Assembly: GCF_014084105.1 (NCBI RefSeq)
Contig: NZ_CP048289.1
Location: forward strand, 2,055,922-2,119,921
Reading direction: 5' to 3'
DNA: 64,000 bases
Source: Streptacidiphilus sp. P02-A3a
Lineage (GTDB): Bacteria; Actinomycetota; Actinomycetes; Streptomycetales; Streptomycetaceae
The position numbers and the translations under genes are program-made. This document shows, piece by piece, positions 55,596 to 64,000 of this stretch (the stretch's first letter is position 1; each line of letters opens with the position of its first letter). The notes beneath the pieces were generated by a model that did no database searches, was not told where the DNA came from, and was given only the letters and a program-made list of their open reading frames with translations.

Positions 55596-57563
55596 TCAGC
55601 CCTGCGGGTACAGGCGACCGGCGAAGCGGCGGGCGAAGCCGTCGCCGGTGTTGGCGGTGACCGTGTAGTCGTACCGGCCCGCCGAGGTGGCGTTCAGGGT
55701 GGTGCTGTAGCTGCCCCCGGCGGCGACCGTGACCGTGCCGGCCGAGCCGCCGCCGGCGAGGTAGGCGGCGTTGGCGTTGATGGTGAACACGGCGGGCACG
55801 GTGCCCGCGTTGGTGACGGTCAGCGCCAGGGTGGCGCCGTCCTGGTTGTCGACCACGTAGGCCTCGGGGTGGGCCAGGCTGGTGTTGGACCAGGTGAGCA
55901 CGTTGCCCTGGAAGCCGCGCAGGTAGCCGTCCGGGCCGTGCAGGTCGATGTCGTAGGGGCCGCCGCCGTAGGTCTTGGCGGAGAAGTAGTCCGAGATGGT
56001 GCCGCCCGCGGCACAGGTGTAGGGCCAGGCGTCGTAGGTGCGGTCGTTGACGGTGTACGCGGTGAACGCGCCGCCCTGCGAACCGGCGGAGACGGTCTGG
56101 AACCAGATCCGGCCGGTCGAGGTGACCGTCCAGGAGGTGGTGTTGAAGACGTAGCCGACCGGCTGGGCCGGGCGGTCGCCGGACTCCTGCGCGGGCAGCG
56201 CCCCGGCCGAGGGGATCTTCGGCGCGGGCAGCGACTCCTCGTTGTTGGCGGCGGTGACCAGCGCGGCGGTGTTCGGCAGGTTGGTCGGGAAGGCGACCGG
56301 GCTGTTGCCGAAGTTGAAGGCGTTGGTGAGGTTGCCGCTGACCTCGCGGCGCCAGGCGGAGATGTTGCCGCACTGGACGCCGGTGACCAGCTCGGCGAAC
56401 TGCAGCGGGGAGGTGTGGTCGAAGGTCTGCGAGCAGACCCGGCCGCCGGTGGACCAGGGCGAGATGACGGTCATCGGGACCCGCGGGCCCATGCCGATCG
56501 GCAGGCCGGAGACGTACTCGGCGGCGGTGCCGGAGGGCGCGGTGGGCGGGGCGACGTGGTCGAAGAAGCCGTCGTTCTCGTCGAAGTTGTAGAAGACGAC
56601 GGTGGAGTCCCAGGTGGCCTGGTCGCCGGCGATGGCCGAGAGCACGCCGCTGACGAAGTTGGCGCCGTCGGCCGGGCGGTTCGCCGGGTGCTCGCACTGG
56701 GCGGTCGGGGCGACGATCCAGGAGACGGTGGGGAAGGTCCCGGCCGCGATGTCGGCGGTGATCGCCGCGTTGATGCTGCTCACCCGGGCCATGCCGTTGG
56801 TGTACAGCGGGGAGGAGGTCGACGCGTCCTTGAACTGGGTGAACCAGGCCAGCGGGTTGTCGTCGAAGTTGTCCGCCTCCTGGTAGACCCGCCAGCTGAC
56901 GCCCGCGTCCTGGAGCATCTCCGGGTAGGTGGTCCAGGAGTAGCCGCTCTCGCTGTTGTCGGTGACCGGGCCGCCGCCGGTGCCGTTCGGGTCGATCATG
57001 CCGGTCCACTGGTACAGCCGGTTCGGGTTGGTCGGCCCCTGGACCGAGCAGAAGTACTGGTCGCAGATGGTGAACGCGTCGGCCAGGGCGTAGTGGAACG
57101 GCAGGTCGGCGCGGTTGTAGTAGCCCATGGTGTACCCGGTCTTCTCCGGGATCCAGTTGTTGTTCAGACCGCCGTTCCAGGCGCCGTGGGTGCCGGACCA
57201 GGAGTGGTCGAGGTCCTCGACCTGCTGGGCGTCGGTGAGCGCGGTGTTGAGGTGCCAGGGCAGCAGGGTGGTGCCGCCGCCGGCCGAGCCCTTGGTGTTC
57301 TGGTTCCACACGTTGGAGCCCTTGGGGAAGCGCAGCAGCGAGGTGTCGCCGTAGCCGCGCACGCCCTGGAGGGTGCCGTAGTAGTGGTCGAACGAACGGT
57401 TCTCCTGCATCAGGATCACCACGTGCTTGACGGAGGAGAGCGATCCGCTGCCGGTGCTGGCCGCCATGGCCCTGCGCACGTTGAAGGGCAGCCCGCCCAG
57501 TGCGGTGCCCGCGCCGATCGCGGCGGCCGAGCCGAGCAGTGTCCTGCGGGAGATCGGGGACAT
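55596..57563 (-). CDS. Tat-exported phospholipase C
   Basis: 655 residues. N-terminal Tat signal with SRRTLLGSAAAIGAG (about residues 5-30). Catalytic domain of the phosphoesterase family: VVILMQENRSFDHYYGTLQG, TLLPWHLNT, DLDHSWSGTHGAWNGG and NDGFFDHVAPP carry metal ligands typical of nonspecific and phosphocholine phospholipases C. The C-terminal third has two small beta-sandwich repeats (DUF756-like). ATG 57563. A -35 CTGACT / -10 CATAGT promoter lies about 83 bases upstream. Likely releases phosphate head groups from lipids outside the cell. Divergent from a secreted hydrolase. Confidence 0.93.
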   Translation of the reverse strand: MSPISRRTLLGSAAAIGAGTALGGLPFNVRRAMAASTGSGSLSSVKHVVILMQENRSFDHYYGTLQGVRGYGDTSLLRFPKGSNVWNQNTKGSAGGGTTLLPWHLNTALTDAQQVEDLDHSWSGTHGAWNGGLNNNWIPEKTGYTMGYYNRADLPFHYALADAFTICDQYFCSVQGPTNPNRLYQWTGMIDPNGTGGGPVTDNSESGYSWTTYPEMLQDAGVSWRVYQEADNFDDNPLAWFTQFKDASTSSPLYTNGMARVSSINAAITADIAAGTFPTVSWIVAPTAQCEHPANRPADGANFVSGVLSAIAGDQATWDSTVVFYNFDENDGFFDHVAPPTAPSGTAAEYVSGLPIGMGPRVPMTVISPWSTGGRVCSQTFDHTSPLQFAELVTGVQCGNISAWRREVSGNLTNAFNFGNSPVAFPTNLPNTAALVTAANNEESLPAPKIPSAGALPAQESGDRPAQPVGYVFNTTSWTVTSTGRIWFQTVSAGSQGGAFTAYTVNDRTYDAWPYTCAAGGTISDYFSAKTYGGGPYDIDLHGPDGYLRGFQGNVLTWSNTSLAHPEAYVVDNQDGATLALTVTNAGTVPAVFTINANAAYLAGGGSAGTVTVAAGGSYSTTLNATSAGRYDYTVTANTGDGFARRFAGRLYPQG

Positions 57564-57645
57564 CGGGGAGACCTTTCTGCAGTGCCGCGCGGGCCCGCGC
57601 CCGGATGGCGGGGGTCCAGGGGACGCGCGGCGCCCATGGGTCGGA

Positions 57646-57674
57646 ACTATGGAGAAAGGTGCTCCAGAAGTCAG
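57646..57674 (-). promoter_or_regulatory. Candidate promoter of phospholipase C gene
   Basis: Minus strand: -35 CTGACT (57669-57674), 17-base spacer, -10 CATAGT (57646-57651), 83 bases before the ATG. Farther upstream an inverted GGACA-7-TGTCC lies at about 57686-57702. Confidence 0.55.
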
Positions 57675-57859
57675 CCACTTGTCTGGACATCTTTGTTGTC
57701 CGGAACATGAACCATGGCCGACGGAACGGTTCGCCGAGGCGGGTTCCTGGGCTCTGCCGCAACAAATCCGGTCATCCTCATTGTGCTTGGGTGACAAAGA
57801 CCTTACCTTCCAGTAACCACGATGTTCCCGCCCAGTAACATCTCGCTGGAGGCTGCCCC

Positions 57860-59377
57860 ATGCCCAGACGCATTACCCTCCTCTCGCTGGTCACAGCGTT
57901 GATCTGTGCACTGATCGGCTTCGGGCCCGCCGTCGGTGGCGCCTTCGCGGCGACGGTGGGCACCACCGGTCCGACCTTCCTGGACATCCCCGGAGCCGAC
58001 GGGACGCCGCTCAGTGCCAACGTCGACCAGCCGACGACGCCGGGACTGCACCCGGTGATTGTGTTCATCTCCAGTTGGTCTTTGAACGACGTCGAGTACA
58101 TCGCGCAGGAGACGGCGCTCGCCGCGCGCGGCTACGTGGTGGTGTCCTACACCCCCGAGGGCTTCCTCGACTCCGGCGGCCAGATCCACGTCGCGAGCCC
58201 GCAGGACGTCGCCGACGCCTCCGCCGTCATCGACTGGACGCTGGCCGACACCAGCGCCGATCCGGCGCGCATCGGCTTCGCCGGGGTCTCCTACGGCGCG
58301 GGCCTGTCACTGCTCGCCGCCGCGCACGACCCCCGGATCAGGGCCGTCGCCGCGATGAGCGCCTGGACCGACCTCACCTACTCGCTCTACGGCAACCAGA
58401 CCCGGCACCTGCTCGCCGCCGACCTGCTCGGCTTCCTCGGGCAGCTCACCGGCCGCCCCGACGCCCAGCTGACGCAGGCGCTGAACGACCTCAGCGGCAA
58501 CACGGACATCCCCTGGGTCGAGTCCTGGGCCGCCGCCCGCTCACCCGCCACCTACCTCAGCCAGTTGGACGCCAACCACCCGGCCGTCTACATCGCCAAC
58601 GCCTTCGGGGACAGCTTCTTCGCGCCGGACCAGGTCGTCTCCTTCTTCAACCAGTACACCGGCCCGAAGCGGCTCGACCTCGCCCCCGGCGACCACGCCA
58701 CCGTCGAGCTCACCGGCCTGGCCGGGCTGCCGAACACGGTCTGGAGCAACGTCGGCGACTGGTTCGACACCTACCTGAACGGCGCCGGCACCGCCAGTAC
58801 CGGCGTCGACCTCACCGCCGTCGGCTCCAGCACCCAGCAGCACTACGCCGACTGGGCGGCCACCGCCACCGGCAGCGACACCGTCAACCTGTCCGCCACC
58901 ACCATCAGTTCGGGTTACTACACGGTCGCCAACGCCGGAGTCCCGTTCCTCACCAACGGCCTCACCCAGCTCAGCGGTTCACCCGCGTCGATCTGGCTGC
59001 CGCTGGTGGACCGCTCGGACGCGGCCGTCTGGCAGGGTCCGACGCTGGCCTCCGGGGCAGCCGTCCGGGGCATCCCGCAGGCGCGGTTCACGGTCACCCC
59101 CAGCGCCGGCAGCGGCACCCTGGTCGCCTACCTCTACGACGTCAACTGGCTCGGCAGCGCGAGCTTCGTCACCCACGTGCCCTACACCTACCTGAACGCC
59201 ACCCCCGGCGTCCCGCTGCAGGTCTCGCTGGACCTCAACGCCATCGACTACAACGTCCCCGCCGGGGACCACCTGGCGCTGGTCGTCGGCACCAAGGACC
59301 TGCTCTACGCGGACGCCGACCAGACCGGCTCCACCGACGCCTTCGGCGGCGGCACGCTCACCGTGCCCGTCGGCTGA
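57860..59377 (+). CDS. Secreted alpha/beta hydrolase, CocE/Xaa-Pro peptidase type
   Basis: 505 residues with a Sec signal (LLSLVTALICALIGFG... AFA). Catalytic Ser in FAGVSYGAGLSL (GxSxG, about residue 147), Asp in FGDSFFAPD and His in GDHATVEL complete the triad. The C-terminal half is the jelly-roll domain found in CocE/NonD and Xaa-Pro dipeptidyl-peptidase-like enzymes. ATG 57860 has GGAGG 7 bases upstream. The direct repeat CAGTAAC (57811 and 57833) lies just before the gene. Substrate is unknown; esterase or peptidase activity on the outside of the cell is likely. Confidence 0.9.
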   Translation: MPRRITLLSLVTALICALIGFGPAVGGAFAATVGTTGPTFLDIPGADGTPLSANVDQPTTPGLHPVIVFISSWSLNDVEYIAQETALAARGYVVVSYTPEGFLDSGGQIHVASPQDVADASAVIDWTLADTSADPARIGFAGVSYGAGLSLLAAAHDPRIRAVAAMSAWTDLTYSLYGNQTRHLLAADLLGFLGQLTGRPDAQLTQALNDLSGNTDIPWVESWAAARSPATYLSQLDANHPAVYIANAFGDSFFAPDQVVSFFNQYTGPKRLDLAPGDHATVELTGLAGLPNTVWSNVGDWFDTYLNGAGTASTGVDLTAVGSSTQQHYADWAATATGSDTVNLSATTISSGYYTVANAGVPFLTNGLTQLSGSPASIWLPLVDRSDAAVWQGPTLASGAAVRGIPQARFTVTPSAGSGTLVAYLYDVNWLGSASFVTHVPYTYLNATPGVPLQVSLDLNAIDYNVPAGDHLALVVGTKDLLYADADQTGSTDAFGGGTLTVPVG

Positions 59378-59390
59378 CGGTCGCCGCACG

Positions 59391-59448
59391 GACCGCTGGG
59401 CCCGGGCCGACTCCCTCGCATCCAGGAGTCCGCCCGGGCCCAGCGGTC
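59391..59448. terminator. Bidirectional terminator, 24-bp stem
   Basis: 24-bp inverted repeat with one mismatch (left arm begins GACCGCTGGGCCCGGGC) around a 10-base loop, between the convergent stops at 59377 and 59495. Confidence 0.85.
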
Positions 59449-59450
59449 AC

Positions 59451-59476
59451 GCCGTGCTCGGCGGCCGTGCTCGGCG
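59451..59476. repeat. 13-bp tandem duplication
   Basis: GCCGTGCTCGGCG occurs twice in succession in the 46 bases between the terminator stem and the RbpA-like gene. Probably replication slippage. Confidence 0.7.
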
Positions 59477-59494
59477 GCCGTCGTCAGAACGTCC

Positions 59495-59833
59495 TCAGAA
59501 CTCGCCGCGCAGCTTCGCCAGCGCCTCGTTCAGCAGGATCTCGCCGTCCTCGTCGCTGCGCCGCTCGCGCACGTACGCCAGGTGCGTCTTGTAGGGGGCG
59601 GTGCTCGCGGCGGCCGGGGGGTTCTCCTGGTCCGGACCGGCGGGCAGGCCGCACTTGGGGCAGTCCCAGGTCTCCGGGATGGCCGCCTCGCTGGAGAAGC
59701 TGGGCCTGATGTGGTGCCCGTTGCCGCACCAGAACGACACCACGGTGCGCGCCGCGAGCTCGCCCCGCTCGGTCTCGCCCATGGGGCCCGCGCCGATCCT
59801 GCTTCCGCGAATGCCGCTTCGTCCCTGTGCCAC
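59495..59833 (-). CDS. rbpA: RbpA-family RNA polymerase-binding protein
   Basis: 112 residues. The zinc-ribbon-like part shows FWCGNGHHIRPSF and ETWDCPKCG; the flanking SRIGAGPMGETERGE and YKTHLAYVRERRSDEDGE blocks match the RbpA family, which stabilises sigma-containing RNA polymerase and stimulates transcription of housekeeping genes. It resembles the shorter paralogue group rather than the major RbpA. GTG 59833 has GGGAG 8 bases upstream. Convergent with the secreted hydrolase behind a strong terminator. Confidence 0.88.
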   Translation of the reverse strand: MAQGRSGIRGSRIGAGPMGETERGELAARTVVSFWCGNGHHIRPSFSSEAAIPETWDCPKCGLPAGPDQENPPAAASTAPYKTHLAYVRERRSDEDGEILLNEALAKLRGEF

Positions 59834-60137
59834 GGTGGTCACTCCCCTGCTCGATGTCTCGCTGCCCGGTCCGCGGCGAGCCGCCAGTGTACGTTCCCGG
59901 CCGCCCGCCCGCGGACAGCGGGTCCGGCGGATCCGGCCGGAGCGGGACATTCCCGCCATGGCGTGTGCTGCGGACCGCTGCTCGGATTATCGCCCCGAAC
60001 CCCTGGCCGCAGACAGTGCGCCTACCCCCGGCCCGGGCCGCCGCGGGGCGTTCCGGCTGGTCCCGTGGCCGGATTCGATAGCCGAAAGTGGCCGCCGGAC
60101 CATGCCCGAAGGCGTGACCGCCCGCCCCGCTGTCCCG
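59834..60137. other. Intergenic 304 bases, no gene seen
   Basis: Between the RbpA-like gene start and the glycosylase stop, both minus strand. GC-rich with short imperfect inverted repeats; it must contain the rbpA-like promoter, but no clear -35/-10 pair or coding frame is seen. Confidence 0.5.
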
Positions 60138-61004
60138 CTACTTCAGCAGCCGGGACATGCGCCGGTCCGCCAGCACCCGGCCGCCGGTCTGGCAGGTGGG
60201 GCAGTACTGCATCGAGGAGTCGCTGAAGGACACCTCGCGGATGGTGTCCCCGCAGACCGGGCAGGGCTCGCCGGTCCGCCCGTGCACCCGCAGCCCGCTC
60301 TTCTTCTCCGCCTTGAGCTCCCGCAGCGGCAGCCCCCGGGACCGCTCGACCGCCGCCGTCAGCGTCTCGCCGATCGCCGCGTACAGCCGGTCCGTCTCCG
60401 CCGCCGAGAGCGAGGCGGCCGGTTTGAACGGGGACATCCGGGCCACGTGCAGGATCTCGTCGGAGTAGGCGTTGCCGATCCCGGCCAGCACCGCCTGGTC
60501 CCGCAGCACGCCCTTGATCCGGCGCCGCTCCCCGGCCAGCAGCGCGGCCAGCGCCGCCGGGGTGAAGTCCGCGGCCAGCGGGTCGGGACCCAGCCGGGCC
60601 ACCCCCGGTACCTGCTCCGGGTCGCGCACCAGGTACACCGCGAGGTGCTTCTGGGTGCCCGCCTCGGTCACGTCGAAGCCCGCCCGGCCGGGACCGGCGA
60701 GCCGTACCCGGAGCGCCAGCGGCCCCTTGCCGGGGCGCGGCGGCGCCTCGGGCAGCTCGTCCTGCCAGCGGATCCAGCCCGCCCGGGCCAGGTGGACCAG
60801 CAGATGCAGCTCCCCGGCCCGCAGGTCGAGGAACTTGCCGTGCCGGGCCACGCCGTCGAAGGCCAGCCCCTCCAGCGCGGTGATCGGCGGGTCGTAGGTC
60901 TTCAGCGCGGCCACCGCGAGCGGGTACACCCGGTCGACGGTCCGGCCGGTCAGCCGCTCGGCCAGGAACCGGCACAGCGACTCGACCTCCGGCAGTTCGG
61001 GCAT
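60138..61004 (-). CDS. Fpg/Nei-family DNA glycosylase
   Basis: 288 residues. N-terminal PELPEVESLCRFL puts the catalytic Pro2-Glu3 at the processed start; a helix-two-turn-helix with the conserved AGIGNAYSDEIL block lies near residue 175; the C-terminal zinc finger CPVCGDTIREVSFSDSSMQY plus CPTCQTGG completes the fold. Removes oxidised bases and cuts the strand (endonuclease VIII or formamidopyrimidine glycosylase; the finger spacing favours the actinobacterial Nei-like group). ATG 61004. Confidence 0.93.
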   Translation of the reverse strand: MPELPEVESLCRFLAERLTGRTVDRVYPLAVAALKTYDPPITALEGLAFDGVARHGKFLDLRAGELHLLVHLARAGWIRWQDELPEAPPRPGKGPLALRVRLAGPGRAGFDVTEAGTQKHLAVYLVRDPEQVPGVARLGPDPLAADFTPAALAALLAGERRRIKGVLRDQAVLAGIGNAYSDEILHVARMSPFKPAASLSAAETDRLYAAIGETLTAAVERSRGLPLRELKAEKKSGLRVHGRTGEPCPVCGDTIREVSFSDSSMQYCPTCQTGGRVLADRRMSRLLK

Positions 61005-61179
61005 ACCCCCAGTCTGCCCCGCCGGGCCCGGTCCGGCCCGGGGACCACCCGGTCCGCTGCGCCGGACGGGTGCCCGGCGGCCGTCGCTTCACCTGGGCGC
61101 GACCTGTGCGTGATCTTGGTGCGCAAAGATGTCCGATTATCTCTGCTAGCACGAACGGTCCACGGTGTTCCAGCAGTTC

Positions 61180-62457
61180 ATGCGCAAACGACGTACGGCG
61201 GGCATATCGCTCGCGGGCTCCCTTTCCCTCGGTCTCTGCCTCACCGCCCTCAGCGGCTGCGGGCTGACCCCGCAGAAGACACTCACCGCCGCCCAGTTGA
61301 AGAGCGAGCTGCTGACCGCCCCGGTCGGCTCCAAACCGGCCCCCGGGGGCACCCTGTCCCCGAACGGCATCCTCAACGCGAGCCAGTTCGTCGACGGGAA
61401 CTTCGTCAGGGCGGACCGGTCCGACGTCACCGACGACCTCGCCGGGGAGGACTTCAAGTACGCGGCGGAGGCCAACTGGGAAGCGGCGAACGGCACCCAG
61501 GCCGATGTCTTCCTGCTTCAGTTCGGCGACTCCGACGGCGCGCAGGGCTACGTCAGCGACGTCTCCGAGTCCACCTCCCAGGACCGGACCCCGATCGAAC
61601 CGCTGACCACGGTCCCGGGGGTGTCCGGGAGCGAGGCCTGGACCGCCGGGGCCATCGACACCTACGGCAACATCAGCCAGATCTCCTGGACCGCCGTCGG
61701 CAACGTCGTGGTCGAGACGCACCTCTACAGCCCCGGCCGGGCCGACGACGCCGAGTTCGACCAGCTCGTCCGCGCCCAGACGGCGCGGGTCACCGGGGGC
61801 GTCGACACACCCTCGCCGCTGCCCGCCCCCACCGGCAGCGCACCCGCACCGGCGGCCAGTGGCCCGGCCCGGGCCACCGCGGCCGACCAGCACCGGCTCC
61901 TGGGCGACCTGGTCCCGCTGCCCGGCGGCGCCCAGCCGTGGCCGGTCACCAGCCAGGACGGCCCGACCGGGATCCAGACGCTGCCCCAGTTCGTGAACTC
62001 CCTGGTCGACGCCTCGTACGCGAAGCAGGCCAGCACGGAGGAGACCGACCGGGGCTTCCAGTACGCGGTCCGGGAGAACTGGAACGCGTCCGACGGCACC
62101 GCGGCCGACGTCTACCTGGTCCAGTTCGCCTCCGCGACCGGGGCGCAGAGCTTCGTCCTCGAATACCAGGGCGGATCCGGGAACGACGTCGGCGCCGCGG
62201 ACAGCTACACCGTCCCCGGCGGCGGTGACGCCATGGCGTTCCAGCACAGCGCGCTCGACAGCAACGGAGACATCTTCACCGAGGGCTACGCCGTGGTCGG
62301 CGACATCGCCATCGACCTCAGCTTCTGGACACCGGCCAAGGCCGACCGGGCGGCCGTCGCCGCGCTGGTCCGGAAGCAGTACGCCAGGCTGCTGGCGGAC
62401 GCCACGGTGGCGGCCGCGCAGCGGGGCGCGCCCCCGCTGCCGACCCCGGACCGCTGA
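61180..62457 (+). CDS. Lipoprotein with duplicated domain
   Basis: 425 residues. Signal MRKRRTAGISLAGSLSLGLC then LTALSGC, so the mature N-terminus is a lipidated Cys near residue 27. The protein is two homologous halves of about 170 residues joined by a Pro/Ala linker: each contains an NW-A-NGT-ADVFLLQF-type strand (EANWEAANGTQADVFLLQFG; RENWNASDGTAADVYLVQFA), a GAQ-Y/F turn and a VGNV/VGDI...ADR-type end. No known family recognised. ATG 61180 is preferred to GTG 61165 because the signal begins there. Confidence 0.82.
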   Translation: MRKRRTAGISLAGSLSLGLCLTALSGCGLTPQKTLTAAQLKSELLTAPVGSKPAPGGTLSPNGILNASQFVDGNFVRADRSDVTDDLAGEDFKYAAEANWEAANGTQADVFLLQFGDSDGAQGYVSDVSESTSQDRTPIEPLTTVPGVSGSEAWTAGAIDTYGNISQISWTAVGNVVVETHLYSPGRADDAEFDQLVRAQTARVTGGVDTPSPLPAPTGSAPAPAASGPARATAADQHRLLGDLVPLPGGAQPWPVTSQDGPTGIQTLPQFVNSLVDASYAKQASTEETDRGFQYAVRENWNASDGTAADVYLVQFASATGAQSFVLEYQGGSGNDVGAADSYTVPGGGDAMAFQHSALDSNGDIFTEGYAVVGDIAIDLSFWTPAKADRAAVAALVRKQYARLLADATVAAAQRGAPPLPTPDR

Positions 62458-62577
62458 CGCCCCCGCTGGTGGATCAACCAGTCCGCGGGGGAGCCGCTGG
62501 TGTGCGGCACCACTCGTTCGGACCGACCCGCGTTGCTTCAATCGCCCTGGACGACTTTTCGAGGGCGATGGAGCGAC

Positions 62578-63402
62578 GTGGATCTGAACACGGTGGTGGA
62601 GATGTGCGACGCTCGCCGTCGCGATACCTGGCGGCCGGGTGACGCCTGGCTGGGCGGCGGCACCTACCTGTTCTCGGAGCCGCAGCCGCACCTGCGCAGG
62701 CTGATCGACCTCAGCCGGACGGGCTGGCAGCCGCTGACGGTGACGGCCGACGGAAGCCTGGAGATCGCCGCGACCTGCACCATCGCCGAGCTCTCCGGCT
62801 TCCCGAAACCGGCGCACTGGGTCGCCGGGCCGCTGTTCACGCAGTGCTGCCGGGCCTTCCTCGCGTCCTGGAAGATCTGGAACATGGCCACCGTCGGCGG
62901 CAACCTGTGCAACGGGCTGCCCGCGGGGCCGATGATCTCGCTGACCGCGGCGCTGGACGGGGTCTGCCTGCTGCGCTCCCAGAGCGGCGCGCTGCGCCGG
63001 GTCCCGGTCGCGGACTTCGTCGTCGGCGCCGGGGTCAAGGTACTCGAACCCGGTGAGCTGCTCCGCTCGGTCACCCTGCCGGCCCGCGCGCTCGGCAGGC
63101 GTACCGCGTTCCGGCAGGCCTCGCTCTACGGACTCGGCCGATCCGGGGCCCTGGTGATCGGCACGCTCGACCCGGCCGACGGGGCCCTGGCGATCACCGT
63201 CACCGCCTCGACCGTGCGGCCGATCCGGCTGCGCTTCCCGCTGCCGCCGAACGCGGAGGCCCTGCGGGAGGCGGTGGAGTACGCGATCGCACCGGAGGAG
63301 TACTACGACGACATCCACGGACTCCCGGCCTGGCGAAGGCACATGACCTTCCGCTTCGCCGAGGAGATCCGCCGGGAACTGACCGAGGGGAGCGGACGAT
63401 GA
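62578..63402 (+). CDS. Molybdenum hydroxylase FAD-binding subunit
   Basis: 274-residue middle (FAD) subunit of a xanthine dehydrogenase/CO dehydrogenase-type enzyme. The FAD-binding loop is WLGGGTYLFSE (about residue 24) and TVGGNLCNGLPAGPMISLTAAL (about 105). GTG 62578 has GGAG 5 bases upstream and the motif CCACTCGTTCG lies 58 bases upstream. Its stop overlaps the start of the next gene (ATGA). Accepts electrons in the complex with the following fused subunit. Confidence 0.93.
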   Translation: MDLNTVVEMCDARRRDTWRPGDAWLGGGTYLFSEPQPHLRRLIDLSRTGWQPLTVTADGSLEIAATCTIAELSGFPKPAHWVAGPLFTQCCRAFLASWKIWNMATVGGNLCNGLPAGPMISLTAALDGVCLLRSQSGALRRVPVADFVVGAGVKVLEPGELLRSVTLPARALGRRTAFRQASLYGLGRSGALVIGTLDPADGALAITVTASTVRPIRLRFPLPPNAEALREAVEYAIAPEEYYDDIHGLPAWRRHMTFRFAEEIRRELTEGSGR

Positions 63403-64000
63403 CCTTCGAGATCCGCGTCAACGACCAGGACTTCGACACCGAGCCCCGACCCGGGCAGTGCCTGCGCACCTACCTGCGCGACCGGGGCTGGTTCGGGGTG
63501 AAGAAGGGCTGCGACGCGGGCGACTGCGGCGCCTGCACGGTCCAGGTCGACGGGAAGCCGGTGCACAGCTGCGTCTACCCGGCCCGGCGCGCCGAGGGCC
63601 GCTCGGTGACCACGGTCGAGGGGCTGGCCAAGGACGGCGAGCTGCACCCGATGCAGCAGCGGTTCCTGGACGCCCAGGGCTTCCAGTGCGGCTTCTGCAC
63701 CGCCGGGTTCCTGATGACCACCTCGGCCCTCGACCAGGAGCAACTCACGGACCTGCCGCGGTCGTTGAAGGGAAACCTGTGCCGCTGCACCGGCTACCGG
63801 GCGATCGAGGACGCCATCCGCGGGGTCAGGCACACCGAACAGCCCGGCGCCGGGCGGGCCGTCGGCCGCAACCTGGGCGCCCCGGCCGGGCCGCAGGTGG
63901 TCACCGGCACCGCCCGCTACACCTTCGACGTCGAGGTCGAGGGGCTGCTGCAGATGAAGCTGCTGCGCTCGCCGCACCCGCACGCCCGGATCGTCTCGAT
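63399..64000 (+). CDS. Molybdenum hydroxylase: 2Fe-2S fused to catalytic subunit (partial)
   Basis: First 200 codons of a fusion protein cut by the right edge. Residues about 25-75 form the plant-type [2Fe-2S] domain (GCDAGDCGACTVQVDGKPVH, then a second cluster domain CGFCTAGF and CRCTGYRAIEDAI), followed immediately by the start of the molybdopterin catalytic subunit (VTGTARYTFDVEVEGLLQMK, SPHPHARIVSI). Fusion of the small iron-sulfur and large Mo subunits, with a separate FAD subunit, is the arrangement seen in several actinobacterial xanthine or purine hydroxylases. Substrate unknown; it overlaps the FAD-subunit stop. Confidence 0.93.
   Translation, partial: MTFEIRVNDQDFDTEPRPGQCLRTYLRDRGWFGVKKGCDAGDCGACTVQVDGKPVHSCVYPARRAEGRSVTTVEGLAKDGELHPMQQRFLDAQGFQCGFCTAGFLMTTSALDQEQLTDLPRSLKGNLCRCTGYRAIEDAIRGVRHTEQPGAGRAVGRNLGAPAGPQVVTGTARYTFDVEVEGLLQMKLLRSPHPHARIVS

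Overview
The window reads as chromosomal DNA of a high-GC Gram-positive actinomycete, most likely a member of the Streptomycetaceae (Streptomyces, Kitasatospora or Streptacidiphilus; the sequence does not decide which). Reasons: very high G+C with strong third-position GC bias, frequent GTG starts, many secreted proteins with Sec, Tat or lipoprotein signals, a SARP-type regulator, an F420-dependent reductase, an RbpA-family RNA polymerase-binding protein, and the linked set nadE - GlnA2-type glutamine synthetase-like enzyme - glnE. About 52 protein genes are supported. I saw no rRNA, tRNA, CRISPR array, transposase or integrase.

Layout. 1-4.3 kb: a GH18 chitinase (cut by the left edge) with a DasR-like site in its promoter, a LacI regulator, and a secreted PKD protein. 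4.4-9.7 kb: peptide release factor 3, then a Zn alcohol dehydrogenase and an aldehyde dehydrogenase opposite a TetR regulator with a perfect operator between them. 9.8-12.6 kb: a lipoprotein, a primase-polymerase-like protein, a HicA toxin gene with what looks like a HicB relic, and methionine aminopeptidase. 12.8-17.8 kb: a DUF4129 / MoxR ATPase / DUF58 membrane operon. 17.8-24.2 kb: a DUF3291 protein, a secreted repeat protein, F420:NADP oxidoreductase, a site-2 protease, several small genes, a GNAT acetyltransferase and a deletion derivative of a DUF4037 protein. 24.3-26.1 kb: a cysteine-type leader peptide in front of a secreted protein. 26.2-32.7 kb: a serine hydrolase, a large SARP/NB-ARC/TPR regulator and a DrrAB-type ABC exporter with an array of 11-bp direct repeats upstream. 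32.8-38.7 kb: a class A penicillin-binding protein, panB, and an MFS exporter-TetR operon with a 14-bp-arm operator. 38.8-49 kb: an exonuclease/phosphatase-family membrane protein, nadE, glnA2, a secreted protein, an acyltransferase and glnE. 49-64 kb: a PAP2 membrane protein, an MFS transporter under an orphan TetR-type operator, an acetate transporter, a metallo-beta-lactamase-fold hydrolase, a TPR protein, a Tat-exported phospholipase C, a secreted alpha/beta hydrolase, an RbpA-family protein, a Nei/Fpg glycosylase, a duplicated-domain lipoprotein, and the start of a molybdenum hydroxylase operon that runs off the right edge.

How the genes work together. Most are core metabolism and housekeeping interleaved with small self-contained regulator-plus-target units (TetR with dehydrogenases, TetR with MFS pump, possibly SARP with DrrAB). 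There is no biosynthetic cluster despite the SARP gene. The most notable items are regulatory: the operator cluster at the chitinase promoter, the periodic 11-bp repeats at drrA, the leader peptide in an unexpected place, the toxin gene next to an antitoxin relic, and very long palindromic terminators at several convergent gene pairs. All functional calls rest on motif and family recognition by eye; no database search was run.
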